Source: an uncultured Gemmiger sp.
Lineage (GTDB): Bacteria > Bacillota > Clostridia > Oscillospirales > Ruminococcaceae
DNA length: 64,000 bases
Assembly (NCBI GenBank): GCA_944382785.1
Contig: CALWNO010000006.1
Coordinates: 19,563 to 83,562, forward strand
Direction of reading: 5' to 3'
Made by a program: the position numbers and the translations under genes. Shown here in pieces: positions 1 through 6,555 of the stretch (position 1 is the stretch's first letter; each line of letters starts with the position of its first letter). Below the pieces are notes generated by a model that ran no database searches, had not been told where the DNA came from, and saw only the letters and a program-made list of their open reading frames with translations.

Positions 1-7
1 TACAAGC

Positions 8-50
8 AAAAAGCCTTCCGTCCGGTGAACCCGGCGGAAGGCTTTTTTGT
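8..50 (-). terminator. Intrinsic terminator of the diguanylate cyclase gene
   Basis: A 13-bp stem (8-20 with 35-47) has an inner CCGG/CCGG pairing and is flanked by A-runs on the left and T-runs on the right. It could therefore work in both directions. It lies just after the stop codon of the minus-strand gene at 54-1166. Confidence 0.85.
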
Positions 51-53
51 CAG

Positions 54-1166
54 TTATTGGGTGAGCGCTCGTTTTGCCTTGTACAGTTCCCGGTCGGCGG
101 CCTCAATCAGGTCCGGGATGGTGTTCATGGTCTCGCTGTAAGCGGCGTACCCGATACAGAGGGAAACGTGCCAGGGTTCGCCGCTGGCGGCATTGTCCTC
201 CTGCAAAGTCCGGATGATGTGGTCGCGCAGCTGGCAGATATCCGTTTCGCTGTCTGCCTCCCCAGCTACGATGAACTCGTCCCCGCCGTACCGTGCAATA
301 AGAAACCGGGGCGGAACGGCCTTTTTCAGGGCGTTGGCAATCTGCACCAGAGCCCGGTCCCCGGCGGTGTGGCCGTAGGTGTCGTTGATGCTTTTGAAGC
401 GGTTGGCGTCCATCATCAGCAGATACAGGGTTTTGTCGTGGCTTTTGATGTGTTCGGAAAGATACTGGATCAGTTGCGTTCGGTTGTTCAATCCTGTCAG
501 GGGGTCCCGGGAGATCAACCGCGCCTGCCGGTTCTGGTACAGCAGGATGATGGACAGGGTGATTCCCACGCAGAGCATGGGGGCATCACCGCCCAGAAAC
601 AGCTGCAGGACGGAAAACAACAGTGGAAATACCACAAAAGAAGCAAGCATCCGATATTCGGCGCGGTGGGCATAGTGCCTCCGCTGCTTGGATTTGATAT
701 AGGCCCTGATGGCCGGGAAAGCGATATAGGCGTAGGCAACGCAGACCTGGAACCAGTGCAGGGGACCGCGCTGATACCCATCCGGGTCAATGTGAAATAC
801 CAGCCCGGTCAGAGTGACCAGCTGCAACAGGATTGCCGGTGCCAGAGCCAGGCCGAACAGACTCTTTTTGCCCAGCCAGGGGGATTCCATGCAGGTTTCG
901 GCGTAGAGCAGCCACAGCACCGAGGTCAGATTCAACGCCAGAAAATACAGCTGATTGACCGCCCAGCTCAAGGGTTCCGGTGCACCCGCAGCATGCAGGA
1001 ACGCCCAGGCCATGTCAAAGCCGAAGCTGAACAGCGCACAGCACATCAAGCCGATAAACAGCCGGACGCGGGGGGATTGATCAATGTCCCGCACCAGCTG
1101 GATGATTTCCAGGACCACGATCAGAATACAGATCAGGTTGATCTCGACGTACAGAATATGATCCAT
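54..1166 (-). CDS. Membrane-bound diguanylate cyclase (GGDEF domain)
   Basis: Predicted to make cyclic di-GMP from two GTP at the inner face of the membrane. The 370-aa protein starts with about seven hydrophobic segments (residues about 5-210) and ends with a GGDEF domain. That domain shows DPLTGL (221-226), the metal-binding MMDANRFKSIND stretch and an intact GGDEF signature (294-298), so activity is expected. The usual RxxD inhibitory site just before GGDEF is replaced by RFLI, so product inhibition may be absent. The start was chosen at 1166 because GGAGGTGC sits just upstream; a frame extending 23 codons further has no such site. It is a single-gene unit with its own terminator. The signal sensed by the N-terminal membrane part is unknown. 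Confidence 0.9.
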   Translation of the reverse strand: MDHILYVEINLICILIVVLEIIQLVRDIDQSPRVRLFIGLMCCALFSFGFDMAWAFLHAAGAPEPLSWAVNQLYFLALNLTSVLWLLYAETCMESPWLGKKSLFGLALAPAILLQLVTLTGLVFHIDPDGYQRGPLHWFQVCVAYAYIAFPAIRAYIKSKQRRHYAHRAEYRMLASFVVFPLLFSVLQLFLGGDAPMLCVGITLSIILLYQNRQARLISRDPLTGLNNRTQLIQYLSEHIKSHDKTLYLLMMDANRFKSINDTYGHTAGDRALVQIANALKKAVPPRFLIARYGGDEFIVAGEADSETDICQLRDHIIRTLQEDNAASGEPWHVSLCIGYAAYSETMNTIPDLIEAADRELYKAKRALTQ

Positions 1167-1219
1167 GCCGCACCTCCTCCGTGTTGAAGATGAATCATTC
1201 TGTGCTGACGATTTAACAC

Positions 1220-1248
1220 AGTATACCATAGCCAAAAGGGAATGGAAA
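1220..1248 (-). promoter_or_regulatory. Candidate promoter of the diguanylate cyclase gene
   Basis: On the minus strand, TTTCCA (1248-1243) and TATACT (1225-1220) are 17 bp apart, upstream of the start at 1166. The -10 box is good and the -35 box is weak. Confidence 0.45.
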
Positions 1249-1318
1249 GATGGTATGAGCGTTTTTCTCTTTGCAGGGACAAAAACAGGGCTGCAAAAAA
1301 ATCATCGCAAAAAAGGGG

Positions 1319-1347
1319 TTGACAGAGAAGAAAAGTTGTGGTATAGT
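1319..1347 (+). promoter_or_regulatory. Sigma-A promoter of the DUF3793 gene
   Basis: TTGACA (1319-1324), a 17-bp spacer and TATAGT (1342-1347). The predicted transcription start falls at about 1354, immediately before the palindrome at 1358-1373, as expected for a repressor-controlled promoter. Confidence 0.8.
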
Positions 1348-1357
1348 CTGTTTGTAA

Positions 1358-1373
1358 GTTAGAAACAACTAAC
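1358..1373. promoter_or_regulatory. Metalloregulator operator 1 (GTTAG-N6-CTAAC)
   Basis: GTTAG-AAACAA-CTAAC sits over the predicted start of transcription. The same half-sites with the same 6-bp spacing recur at 1439-1454, 2611-2626 (one mismatch), 2691-2706 and 3297-3312. All lie around the DtxR-family gene and the iron genes, so it is read as that repressor's operator. Confidence 0.75.
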
Positions 1374-1437
1374 CGACCGGATACGCCACCTTTTGCCAAA
1401 CCAAGCGGCGGAGGCGTGGCCAATTTTTTGAACCGGA

Positions 1438-1455
1438 AGTTAGAATGGACTAACT
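1438..1455. promoter_or_regulatory. Metalloregulator operator 2
   Basis: AGTTAG-AATGGA-CTAACT is a perfect 6+6 palindrome with the common 6-bp spacer, in the leader just before the DUF3793 start. Between operators 1 and 2 (1384-1429) is a GCCAC/GTGGC pairing followed by six T, which might be a weak attenuator. Confidence 0.75.
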
Positions 1456-1482
1456 CCTAAAAGATACCAGGAGGCCCCTATC

Positions 1483-2049
1483 ATGCGCAGAGATTTCGGC
1501 ACCGCATTCATCACCCAATGTGCGCCGGTTATGGCCGGACTCAAGCCGGCCAACCTGTTCCGCTGGGTCGAGCCGGATGCCCATGCCATGTACAGCACTC
1601 TGGCAGTCTGGCGGGAACAGCTTTCGCCCCGGGGGGTACAGATCCGGGTACTCAAGGCCTGCGCCGTCAGTTCCGCCTTTCTGATTTATGTGTATCGGGG
1701 AAAACGCCTGGGGGAGGACCTGTGCCGTCCGGAAATCCAGGCTTATCTGTCCCGGACAGGATATCCCAAAGGAACGCCGGAGCAGCAGCTGGAGCATCTT
1801 TCCCGCCGCCTGTGCACCGAAGAGGAGTTTCCCCATGAAATCGGGGTATTCCTCGGCTATCCGCTGGAGGATGTCATCGGGTTCGTGCGGCACAAGGGCA
1901 AAAACTATACCTGCAAAGGCTATTGGAAAGCCTACGGCGACCCGGAAGCCGCCCGCGCCCGCTTTGCCAGCTACCGCAGATGTACCGATATCTATCTGCG
2001 CTGCTACCGCAAGGGGTTTACACCTGCCCGGCTCACCGTGGCCGCATAA
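1483..2049 (+). CDS. DUF3793 family protein in the iron regulon
   Basis: A 188-aa soluble protein with no signal peptide or membrane segment. The N-terminal CAPVMAGLKPANLFRW and the C-terminal YPLEDVIGFVRHKGKNY, KGYWKAYGD and CTDIYLRCY stretches are typical of the clostridial DUF3793 family, whose biochemical role is not known. Conserved cysteines (three in the first 65 residues plus several near the C-terminus) could bind metal or a redox cofactor; this is inference. A good ribosome binding site (CAGGAGG) precedes the ATG. Two operators of the DtxR type in its promoter and leader, and its place beside feoAAB, point to a role in iron or redox metabolism that is switched on when metal is scarce. 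Confidence 0.85.
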   Translation: MRRDFGTAFITQCAPVMAGLKPANLFRWVEPDAHAMYSTLAVWREQLSPRGVQIRVLKACAVSSAFLIYVYRGKRLGEDLCRPEIQAYLSRTGYPKGTPEQQLEHLSRRLCTEEEFPHEIGVFLGYPLEDVIGFVRHKGKNYTCKGYWKAYGDPEAARARFASYRRCTDIYLRCYRKGFTPARLTVAA

Positions 2050-2141
2050 AGGGGAGTCCCTTTCACTTTCGATTATTTCCTGCCTGCCGAAGAACGCACA
2101 CAGCCATCTGCCTTCTTTGGAAAAAAGGCATTCCGAATCAA

Positions 2142-2184
2142 CAAAACCGGCGCCCGTGTACTCTCCGTGCGGGCGCCGGTTTTG
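2142..2184. terminator. Bidirectional terminator between the DUF3793 and dtxR-type genes
   Basis: A perfect 15-bp stem (2142-2156 with 2170-2184) has AAAA on the left and TTTT on the right. It lies between two convergent genes, so it should serve both. Confidence 0.9.
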
Positions 2185-2196
2185 TTTGGCAAAAGA

Positions 2197-2574
2197 TTAT
2201 TCTTCCGGAAAGTGACTGGCGGCATATTCGGCCAGCCGGTCAAAGGTTTCGGGGCTCAGGTCATGCTCGATCTTGCAGGCGTCCTCGGCCGCAGTGGCCT
2301 CGTCCACACCCAGGGCGGTGAGAATGCGGGTCAGCAGCTTGTGCCGCTGGTAAATACGGGTGGCAATCTCGTACCCGGGGGCTTCCAGGGTGATGCAGCC
2401 GGCACCGTCCATGGAGATATACCCGGCCAGGCGCAGGTTTTTCATGGCCACGCTGACACTGGGCTTGGAAAAACCCAGCTCATTGGCAATATCAATGGAA
2501 TGAACTTCCCCTTTGCGTTCCTGAATCATCAGGATCTTTTCCAGATAATCTTCCGCAGATTGGTGAATCTTCAT
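2197..2574 (-). CDS. DtxR/MntR-family metal-dependent transcriptional repressor
   Basis: A 125-aa regulator made of an N-terminal winged helix (residues about 5-60, with the IDIANELGFSKPSVSVAMKNL recognition region) and the metal-binding and dimerisation domain. Candidate ligands include the H in RHKLL, the E/D-rich stretch near residue 100 and H in KIEHDLS. It lacks the C-terminal SH3/FeoA-like domain of classical DtxR/IdeR, so it has MntR-like architecture. Its own upstream region holds a variant operator (2611-2626), suggesting autoregulation, and four better copies precede the DUF3793 gene, feoA and feoB. Whether it answers to Fe(II) or Mn(II) cannot be told from sequence, but its neighbours favour iron. 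Confidence 0.92.
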   Translation of the reverse strand: MKIHQSAEDYLEKILMIQERKGEVHSIDIANELGFSKPSVSVAMKNLRLAGYISMDGAGCITLEAPGYEIATRIYQRHKLLTRILTALGVDEATAAEDACKIEHDLSPETFDRLAEYAASHFPEE

Positions 2575-2610
2575 AAAAAAGGCCTCACTTTATTGGTCTA
2601 TACCTAAAAC

Positions 2611-2626
2611 ATTAGCACAAGCTAAC
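2611..2626. promoter_or_regulatory. Metalloregulator operator 3 (autoregulatory)
   Basis: ATTAG-CACAAG-CTAAC has one mismatch to the GTTAG-N6-CTAAC palindrome. It lies 37 bp upstream of the repressor's own start codon. Confidence 0.65.
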
Positions 2627-2646
2627 CTGAAATGCAAGAAAAAGTG

Positions 2647-2707
2647 TTGATATTTTCAGTTAGTGGTGGTAAACTGCAACTGCCTTGAAGGTTAGTAAAA
2701 ACTAACC
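2647..2707 (+). promoter_or_regulatory. Promoter and operator 4 of the feo operon
   Basis: TTGATA (2647-2652), a 17-bp spacer and TAAACT (2670-2675) place the start of transcription near 2682. The 18-bp palindrome GGTTAG-TAAAAA-CTAACC (2690-2707) covers the start region, and an extra GTTAG half-site (2659-2663) lies between the two promoter boxes. Confidence 0.75.
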
Positions 2708-2764
2708 GATATCATTTATCGGAGTTGCGGCAGGTACCGCAGCCGAAAAGAAGGAAAGAAGGAA

Positions 2765-2986
2765 ATGCCAATGATGCCGATCACCATGGGCAAACCCGGA
2801 GAGCGGTACACCATCCGCAAAATCACCGGGCGGGATGAAGTGCGCCAGCATCTGGCCGAAATGGGCTTTGTGCTGGACACCGAGCTGGTCGTTGTCAGCG
2901 AATTGTCCGGCAACCTGATTTTGCAGGTCCGGGACAGCCGGGTGGCGCTGGACAAGGGGATGGCAAACCGGATTCTGGTCAGCTGA
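2765..2986 (+). CDS. feoA: FeoA-type SH3-like iron transport accessory protein (first copy)
   Basis: A 73-aa protein of the FeoA fold, a small cytoplasmic SH3-like domain that is thought to bind or modulate FeoB. The family signature is clear in YTIRKITG and VRQHLAEMGFVLDTELVVVSELSGNLILQVRDSRVALDKGMANRILV. It follows a GGAAAGAAGGAA ribosome binding region and lies directly downstream of the operator-controlled promoter. It precedes the second feoA by 47 bp, so both are probably on one transcript with feoB. Confidence 0.93.
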   Translation: MPMMPITMGKPGERYTIRKITGRDEVRQHLAEMGFVLDTELVVVSELSGNLILQVRDSRVALDKGMANRILVS

Positions 2987-3033
2987 ACGGGGAAATCCCG
3001 TTGGCCATAGATTTGTATGGAGGAGGCAATGCA

Positions 3034-3255
3034 ATAAAAACGCTGAAAGAAGCCAGGGTAGGGGAAACCGTCACCGTGGCCCGGGTACACGGGGAAGGTC
3101 CTGTGCGCCGCCGTATCATGGATATGGGCCTGACCAAAGGCGTTCAGGTTCTGGTGCGCAAAGTAGCGCCGCTAGGGGATCCCATGGAACTGAACATCCG
3201 GGGATATGAACTCAGCATCCGCAAAGCAGACGCGGAGATGGTGGAACTGGTATAA
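3034..3255 (+). CDS. feoA: FeoA-type protein (second copy), apparent AUA start
   Basis: A FeoA-fold domain of about 73 aa: TLKEARVGETVTVARVH, GPVRRRIMDMGLTKG, VRKVAPLGDPMELNIRGYELSIRK. The start is odd. A strong GGAGGAGG (3019-3026) is followed at the right distance (7 nt) by ATA AAA ACG CTG, which would give MKTLKEARVGE if AUA initiates; such an N-terminus fits the family well. The only nearby ATG (3029-3031) is in another frame and ends at once (ATG CAA TAA). In-frame TTG codons at 3001 and 3013 lack ribosome binding sites. A small insertion, a sequence error or true AUA initiation are all possible. The rest of the domain is intact. Confidence 0.8.
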   Translation: MKTLKEARVGETVTVARVHGEGPVRRRIMDMGLTKGVQVLVRKVAPLGDPMELNIRGYELSIRKADAEMVELV

Positions 3256-3296
3256 AGCGGGCGGTTATCAAAAGCCGCCTTATTTCAGCCTCGGAG

Positions 3297-3312
3297 GTTA
3301 GATAAAACTAAC
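3297..3312. promoter_or_regulatory. Metalloregulator operator 5, before feoB
   Basis: GTTAG-ATAAAA-CTAAC lies in the feoA-feoB gap, 36 bp before the original feoB ATG. No convincing promoter is seen beside it, so it may act as a second internal control point or roadblock. Confidence 0.65.
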
Positions 3313-3347
3313 TTCTGGGAATCCGTACAGAAAAGGGGAGCACACGC

Positions 3348-3381
3348 ATGGGAATCAAGTTCCCCCTACACGCTGGAGGAA
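3348..3381 (+). pseudogene. feoB: Remnant of the original feoB start
   Basis: A GGGGAG ribosome binding site precedes ATG GGA ATC AAG (M-G-I-K), a usual FeoB beginning. This frame then runs for about 20 codons and stops near 3410. From about 3361 the +1 frame reads SPYTLEEVVARSYLV, which in intact FeoB follows the G3 motif. The sequence between, about 60-65 codons by family comparison and carrying G1 (GxxxxGKT/S), G2 and G3 (DxxG), is absent. The simplest reading is an internal deletion that also shifts the frame. Confidence 0.75.
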
Positions 3382-5388
3382 GTGGTGGCCCGGAGCTATC
3401 TGGTGACTGAAAAAACGGATGCGATTCTCAACATCATTGACGGCACCAACATCGAGCGCAACCTTTATCTGACCACCCAGCTCATCGAACTGGGCATTCC
3501 GGTGGTCATGGCGGTGAACATGATCGACCTGGTGCGCAAGAACGGCGACCGCATCGACCTGGGTAAGCTCAGCCGGGAACCGGGTTGCGAGGTGGTGGAG
3601 ATCAGTGCCCTCAAAGGGGAGGGCAGTGACAAGGCCGCCCGGATGGCGGTGGAAGCAGCCCGGGAGGGCCGGGTAGGAGAACTGCCCCATGTTTTCACCG
3701 GCAGCGTGGAACATGCCCTGGCCCATATTGAGGAAAGCATTCAGGGTATGGTGGATGCCCGCTTTCTGCGCTGGTATGCCGTCAAGCTGTTTGAAAGGGA
3801 TGAACGGATCCAGCAGGAACTGAACCTGGACAAAGCGACCCTGGAGCATCTGGACACCCATATCCGGGACTGCGAAGCCGAGATGGACGACGATGCCGAG
3901 AGCATCATCACCAACCAGCGGTATGCCTACATCGGGCGGGTGGTGGAAAAGGCGGTGCACAAGCAGGCACGCACCGGCGACCTGACCCCTTCCGACCGGA
4001 TCGACCGCATTGTGACCAACCGTGTTCTGGCTCTGCCCATCTTTGTGGTGGTCATGGCTGTGATTTATTCCGTTGCCATGGGGCAGCTGCCCATCTCCAT
4101 CGGCACCAAAGGGACTGACTGGGCCAACGATGTGCTTTTTGGGGAGATCGTCCCCGGCCTGTTCGATAAACTGCTCCTCAATGCCCAGGGCGAGCCGGTG
4201 GTGGCCCACTGGCTGTATGGCCTGATTCAGGACGGTATTGTAGCCGGTGTGGGCGCGGTGCTGGGCTTTGTGCCCCAGATTCTGGTCCTCTGCTTCCTGC
4301 TGGCCATTCTGGAGGATGTGGGGTATATGGCCCGGGTGGCCTTTGTCATGGACCGCATCTTCCGCCGTTTCGGCCTGTCCGGCAAGAGCTTCATCCCACT
4401 GCTGGTGGCAACCGGCTGCGGCGTGCCCGGCATCATGTCCACCCGCACCATTGAATCCGACCGGGACCGCAAAATGACCATCATGACCACCGGCTTCATC
4501 CCCTGCAGCGCCAAACTGCCCATTATCGGCCTGTTTGCCGGTGCTGTCTTTGGGGAGAATCCGCTGGTGGCTACCTCGGCTTTCTTTATCGGCATCGGGG
4601 CGGTGGTCATCTCCGGCGTCATGCTCAAGAAGTTCAAGGCCTTTGCCGGGGATCCCGCGCCCTTCGTTATGGAGCTGCCCGCCTACCATGTGCCTGCCTG
4701 GGGCAATGTGTTCCGGGCCACCGGGGAGCGGGGCCTGTCCTTCATCAAGCGGGCCGGCACCATCATTCTGGTATCTTCGGTGGTATTGTGGTTCCTGCAG
4801 GGATACGGTTTTGTGGACGGTGTCTTTGCAGAGGTGGAGGACAACAACCATTCCCTGCTGGCGGCCATCGGCAACGGCTTTGCCTGGATCTTCTACCCCC
4901 TGGGCTGGATGGGAGATATGGCCTGGAAAGCCACTGTGGCCACCGTTACCGGCCTGATCGCCAAGGAGGAAGTTGTCAACACCTTCGGTGTGTTGTATAA
5001 TTACGCCGGAGATACGGACCTGATGCAGGATTCCAGCCCTATATGGGCAGCCGTGGCGGCGGACTTCGGCGCCGTGCGGGCTTACAGCTTCATGATTTTC
5101 AACCTGCTGTGCGCACCCTGCTTTGCCGCTATGGGTGCCATCAAGCGGGAGATGAACAATCCCCGCTGGACCTTGGGCGCTATCGGATATATGTGTGCCT
5201 TTGCCTATGTGATTGCCATGATCGCCTACCAGCTGGGCGGACTGATCTCCGGGGAAGCTGCCTTCGGCCCCTTCACCGTTCTGGCGCTTGTGGCGCTGGG
5301 GGTGTTGGTGTACCTGGTGGCGCGCCCCAATCCCTATAAGACGGAAAAACTCCGCCTGGACGTGCGCAAGGTCGTCACTGCCAAATAA
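3382..5388 (+). CDS. feoB: Ferrous iron transporter FeoB, lacking the G1-G3 part of its G domain
   Basis: A 668-aa open frame covers most of FeoB, the Fe(II) importer of the cytoplasmic membrane. Still present are G4 (NMID, residues 46-49), G5 (SALKG, from 75), the helical regulatory domain, and the full membrane part with both Gate regions, including the GCGVPGIMSTRTIESDRDRKMTIMTT region and the conserved CSAKLP. Missing are the P-loop, switch regions and DxxG, lost with the ORF's normal start at 3348. The first possible start here is GTG at 3382, with GGAGG only a few bases upstream. Such a protein could not bind GTP normally, so it is probably non-functional or assembled wrongly. Codon use matches the neighbours, which argues for recent damage. 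Confidence 0.85.
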   Translation: MVARSYLVTEKTDAILNIIDGTNIERNLYLTTQLIELGIPVVMAVNMIDLVRKNGDRIDLGKLSREPGCEVVEISALKGEGSDKAARMAVEAAREGRVGELPHVFTGSVEHALAHIEESIQGMVDARFLRWYAVKLFERDERIQQELNLDKATLEHLDTHIRDCEAEMDDDAESIITNQRYAYIGRVVEKAVHKQARTGDLTPSDRIDRIVTNRVLALPIFVVVMAVIYSVAMGQLPISIGTKGTDWANDVLFGEIVPGLFDKLLLNAQGEPVVAHWLYGLIQDGIVAGVGAVLGFVPQILVLCFLLAILEDVGYMARVAFVMDRIFRRFGLSGKSFIPLLVATGCGVPGIMSTRTIESDRDRKMTIMTTGFIPCSAKLPIIGLFAGAVFGENPLVATSAFFIGIGAVVISGVMLKKFKAFAGDPAPFVMELPAYHVPAWGNVFRATGERGLSFIKRAGTIILVSSVVLWFLQGYGFVDGVFAEVEDNNHSLLAAIGNGFAWIFYPLGWMGDMAWKATVATVTGLIAKEEVVNTFGVLYNYAGDTDLMQDSSPIWAAVAADFGAVRAYSFMIFNLLCAPCFAAMGAIKREMNNPRWTLGAIGYMCAFAYVIAMIAYQLGGLISGEAAFGPFTVLALVALGVLVYLVARPNPYKTEKLRLDVRKVVTAK

Positions 5389-5426
5389 AACCAACCCATT
5401 GAGAAACTGCAAAAGGAGGGTTTGCC

Positions 5427-5618
5427 ATGCTGGCATTTCTGGGAAGTAATCTGGCCACCATTATTGTAGCGGTGCTGGTGTTCGGCGCCGTGGGGCTGGC
5501 CGTGTATAAAATGATCCGTGACAAGCGGGAGGGCAAGCACTCCTGCTCCTGCGGCGGCAGCTGCTCCGGGTGCTCCGGCTGCTCGGGCGGATGTGCCCAC
5601 ACCAAGCCCCATACCTGA
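5427..5618 (+). CDS. FeoB-associated Cys-rich membrane protein
   Basis: A 63-aa protein with one N-terminal membrane helix (residues about 8-27), a short basic stretch (MIRDKREGKH) and a Cys/Gly/Ser-rich tail with six cysteines (CSC, CSGCSGC, GGC). This is the pattern of the small FeoB-associated proteins of Firmicutes (PF12669), which are thought to play a FeoC-like or metal-handing role beside FeoB. It follows feoB by 38 bp with an AAAGGAGG site, and the feo operon ends after it. Confidence 0.9.
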   Translation: MLAFLGSNLATIIVAVLVFGAVGLAVYKMIRDKREGKHSCSCGGSCSGCSGCSGGCAHTKPHT

Positions 5619-5630
5619 TAAAAGGATGAA

Positions 5631-5688
5631 ACAACCGGACACGGCACACGCCGGGCAGAGCCCGTTTTGCCGTGTCCGGTTGTTTTTG
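5631..5688 (+). terminator. Terminator of the feo operon
   Basis: A 16-bp stem (5631-5646 with 5668-5683) with a further GGGC/GCCC pairing in the loop is followed by GTTTTT. Confidence 0.9.
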
Positions 5689-5716
5689 TATGGAGCCGCC
5701 CGGCGGGCGGCTCGCC

Positions 5717-5745
5717 TTGACACTGTCCGGACTGCATGCTACAAT
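5717..5745 (+). promoter_or_regulatory. Promoter of the tcdA-ttcA unit
   Basis: TTGACA (5717-5722), a 17-bp spacer and TACAAT (5740-5745), 40 bp upstream of the tcdA start. Confidence 0.85.
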
Positions 5746-5784
5746 GACCAACAGAATTTGTAGGAATTAGGAGGGGCATACCCT

Positions 5785-6555
5785 ATGATCGATCAGTTTT
5801 CCCGCACCCGCACCATGCTGGGGGAGGCAGGTATGCAGCGCCTGCAGCACGCCCGGGTGGCGGTGTTCGGCGTGGGCGGCGTGGGCGGCTATGCCGTGGA
5901 GGCCCTGGCCCGCAGCGGCGTGGGTACCCTTGACCTGATCGATGACGATGAGGTCTGCCTGACCAACCTGAACCGCCAGATCATTGCCACCCATGATACC
6001 ATCGGTCGTCCCAAGGTAGAGGTCTTTGCCGAGCGGATCCATTCCATCAACCCGGATGCGGTGGTCCATGTTCATCGGGTCTTTTTCGGCCCGGACACCG
6101 CCGGCCAGTTTGACTTTTCCGCTTTTGATTATGTGGTGGATGCCATTGATACGGTCAGTGCCAAGGTGGAACTGGCCTGGCTGGCCCAGCAGGCGGGTAC
6201 GCCGGTGATCAGCTCCATGGGGGCCGCCGGTAAGATGGACCCCACCGCCTTTGAAGTGGCCGACCTGTATGCCACCTCGGTCTGCCCGCTGGCCCGGGCC
6301 ATGCGTACCCAGTGCCGCAAGCGGGGGGTGAAGTCGCTGAAGGTGGTTTACTCCAAAGAGACACCCCATGCGGTGCCCGCCCAGAGCGGCGGCAGCCTGG
6401 ACACCGCCCGCACCGGTTCCGGAAAGCGGTTCACCCCCGGTTCCAATGCTTTTGTGCCCCCGGTGGCCGGGCTGATCCTGGCCGGGGAGGTCATCAAGGA
6501 CCTGGCCGACTGGCCGAACCTGGCAGACAAGGAGGTGACACCCCATGCCCCGTGA
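5785..6555 (+). CDS. tcdA: tRNA threonylcarbamoyladenosine dehydratase TcdA
   Basis: An E1-like ThiF/MoeB-fold enzyme of 256 aa that uses ATP to cyclise t6A at position 37 of ANN-decoding tRNAs to ct6A. Visible are the nucleotide-binding VFGVGGVGGYAVEALARSG (residues about 27-45), the LIDDDEVCLTNLNRQ segment, the DAIDTV stretch and CPLARAM/CRKRG with the cysteines expected of TcdA rather than MoeB. An AGGAGG site precedes the ATG. It overlaps the next gene, another tRNA-modifying enzyme, by 11 bp, so the two are translated together. Confidence 0.92.
   Translation: MIDQFSRTRTMLGEAGMQRLQHARVAVFGVGGVGGYAVEALARSGVGTLDLIDDDEVCLTNLNRQIIATHDTIGRPKVEVFAERIHSINPDAVVHVHRVFFGPDTAGQFDFSAFDYVVDAIDTVSAKVELAWLAQQAGTPVISSMGAAGKMDPTAFEVADLYATSVCPLARAMRTQCRKRGVKSLKVVYSKETPHAVPAQSGGSLDTARTGSGKRFTPGSNAFVPPVAGLILAGEVIKDLADWPNLADKEVTPHAP

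Noticed and set aside
1384-1429. Attenuator terminator in the DUF3793 leader
   Set aside because: Only five pairs (GCCAC/GTGGC) around a 26-nt loop precede the T-run; too weak to list as a separate terminator.
3348-3410. Programmed frameshift as an explanation for feoB
   Set aside because: A shift alone cannot supply the missing P-loop and G3 motif; the sequence itself is absent, so a deletion (or assembly gap) is needed.
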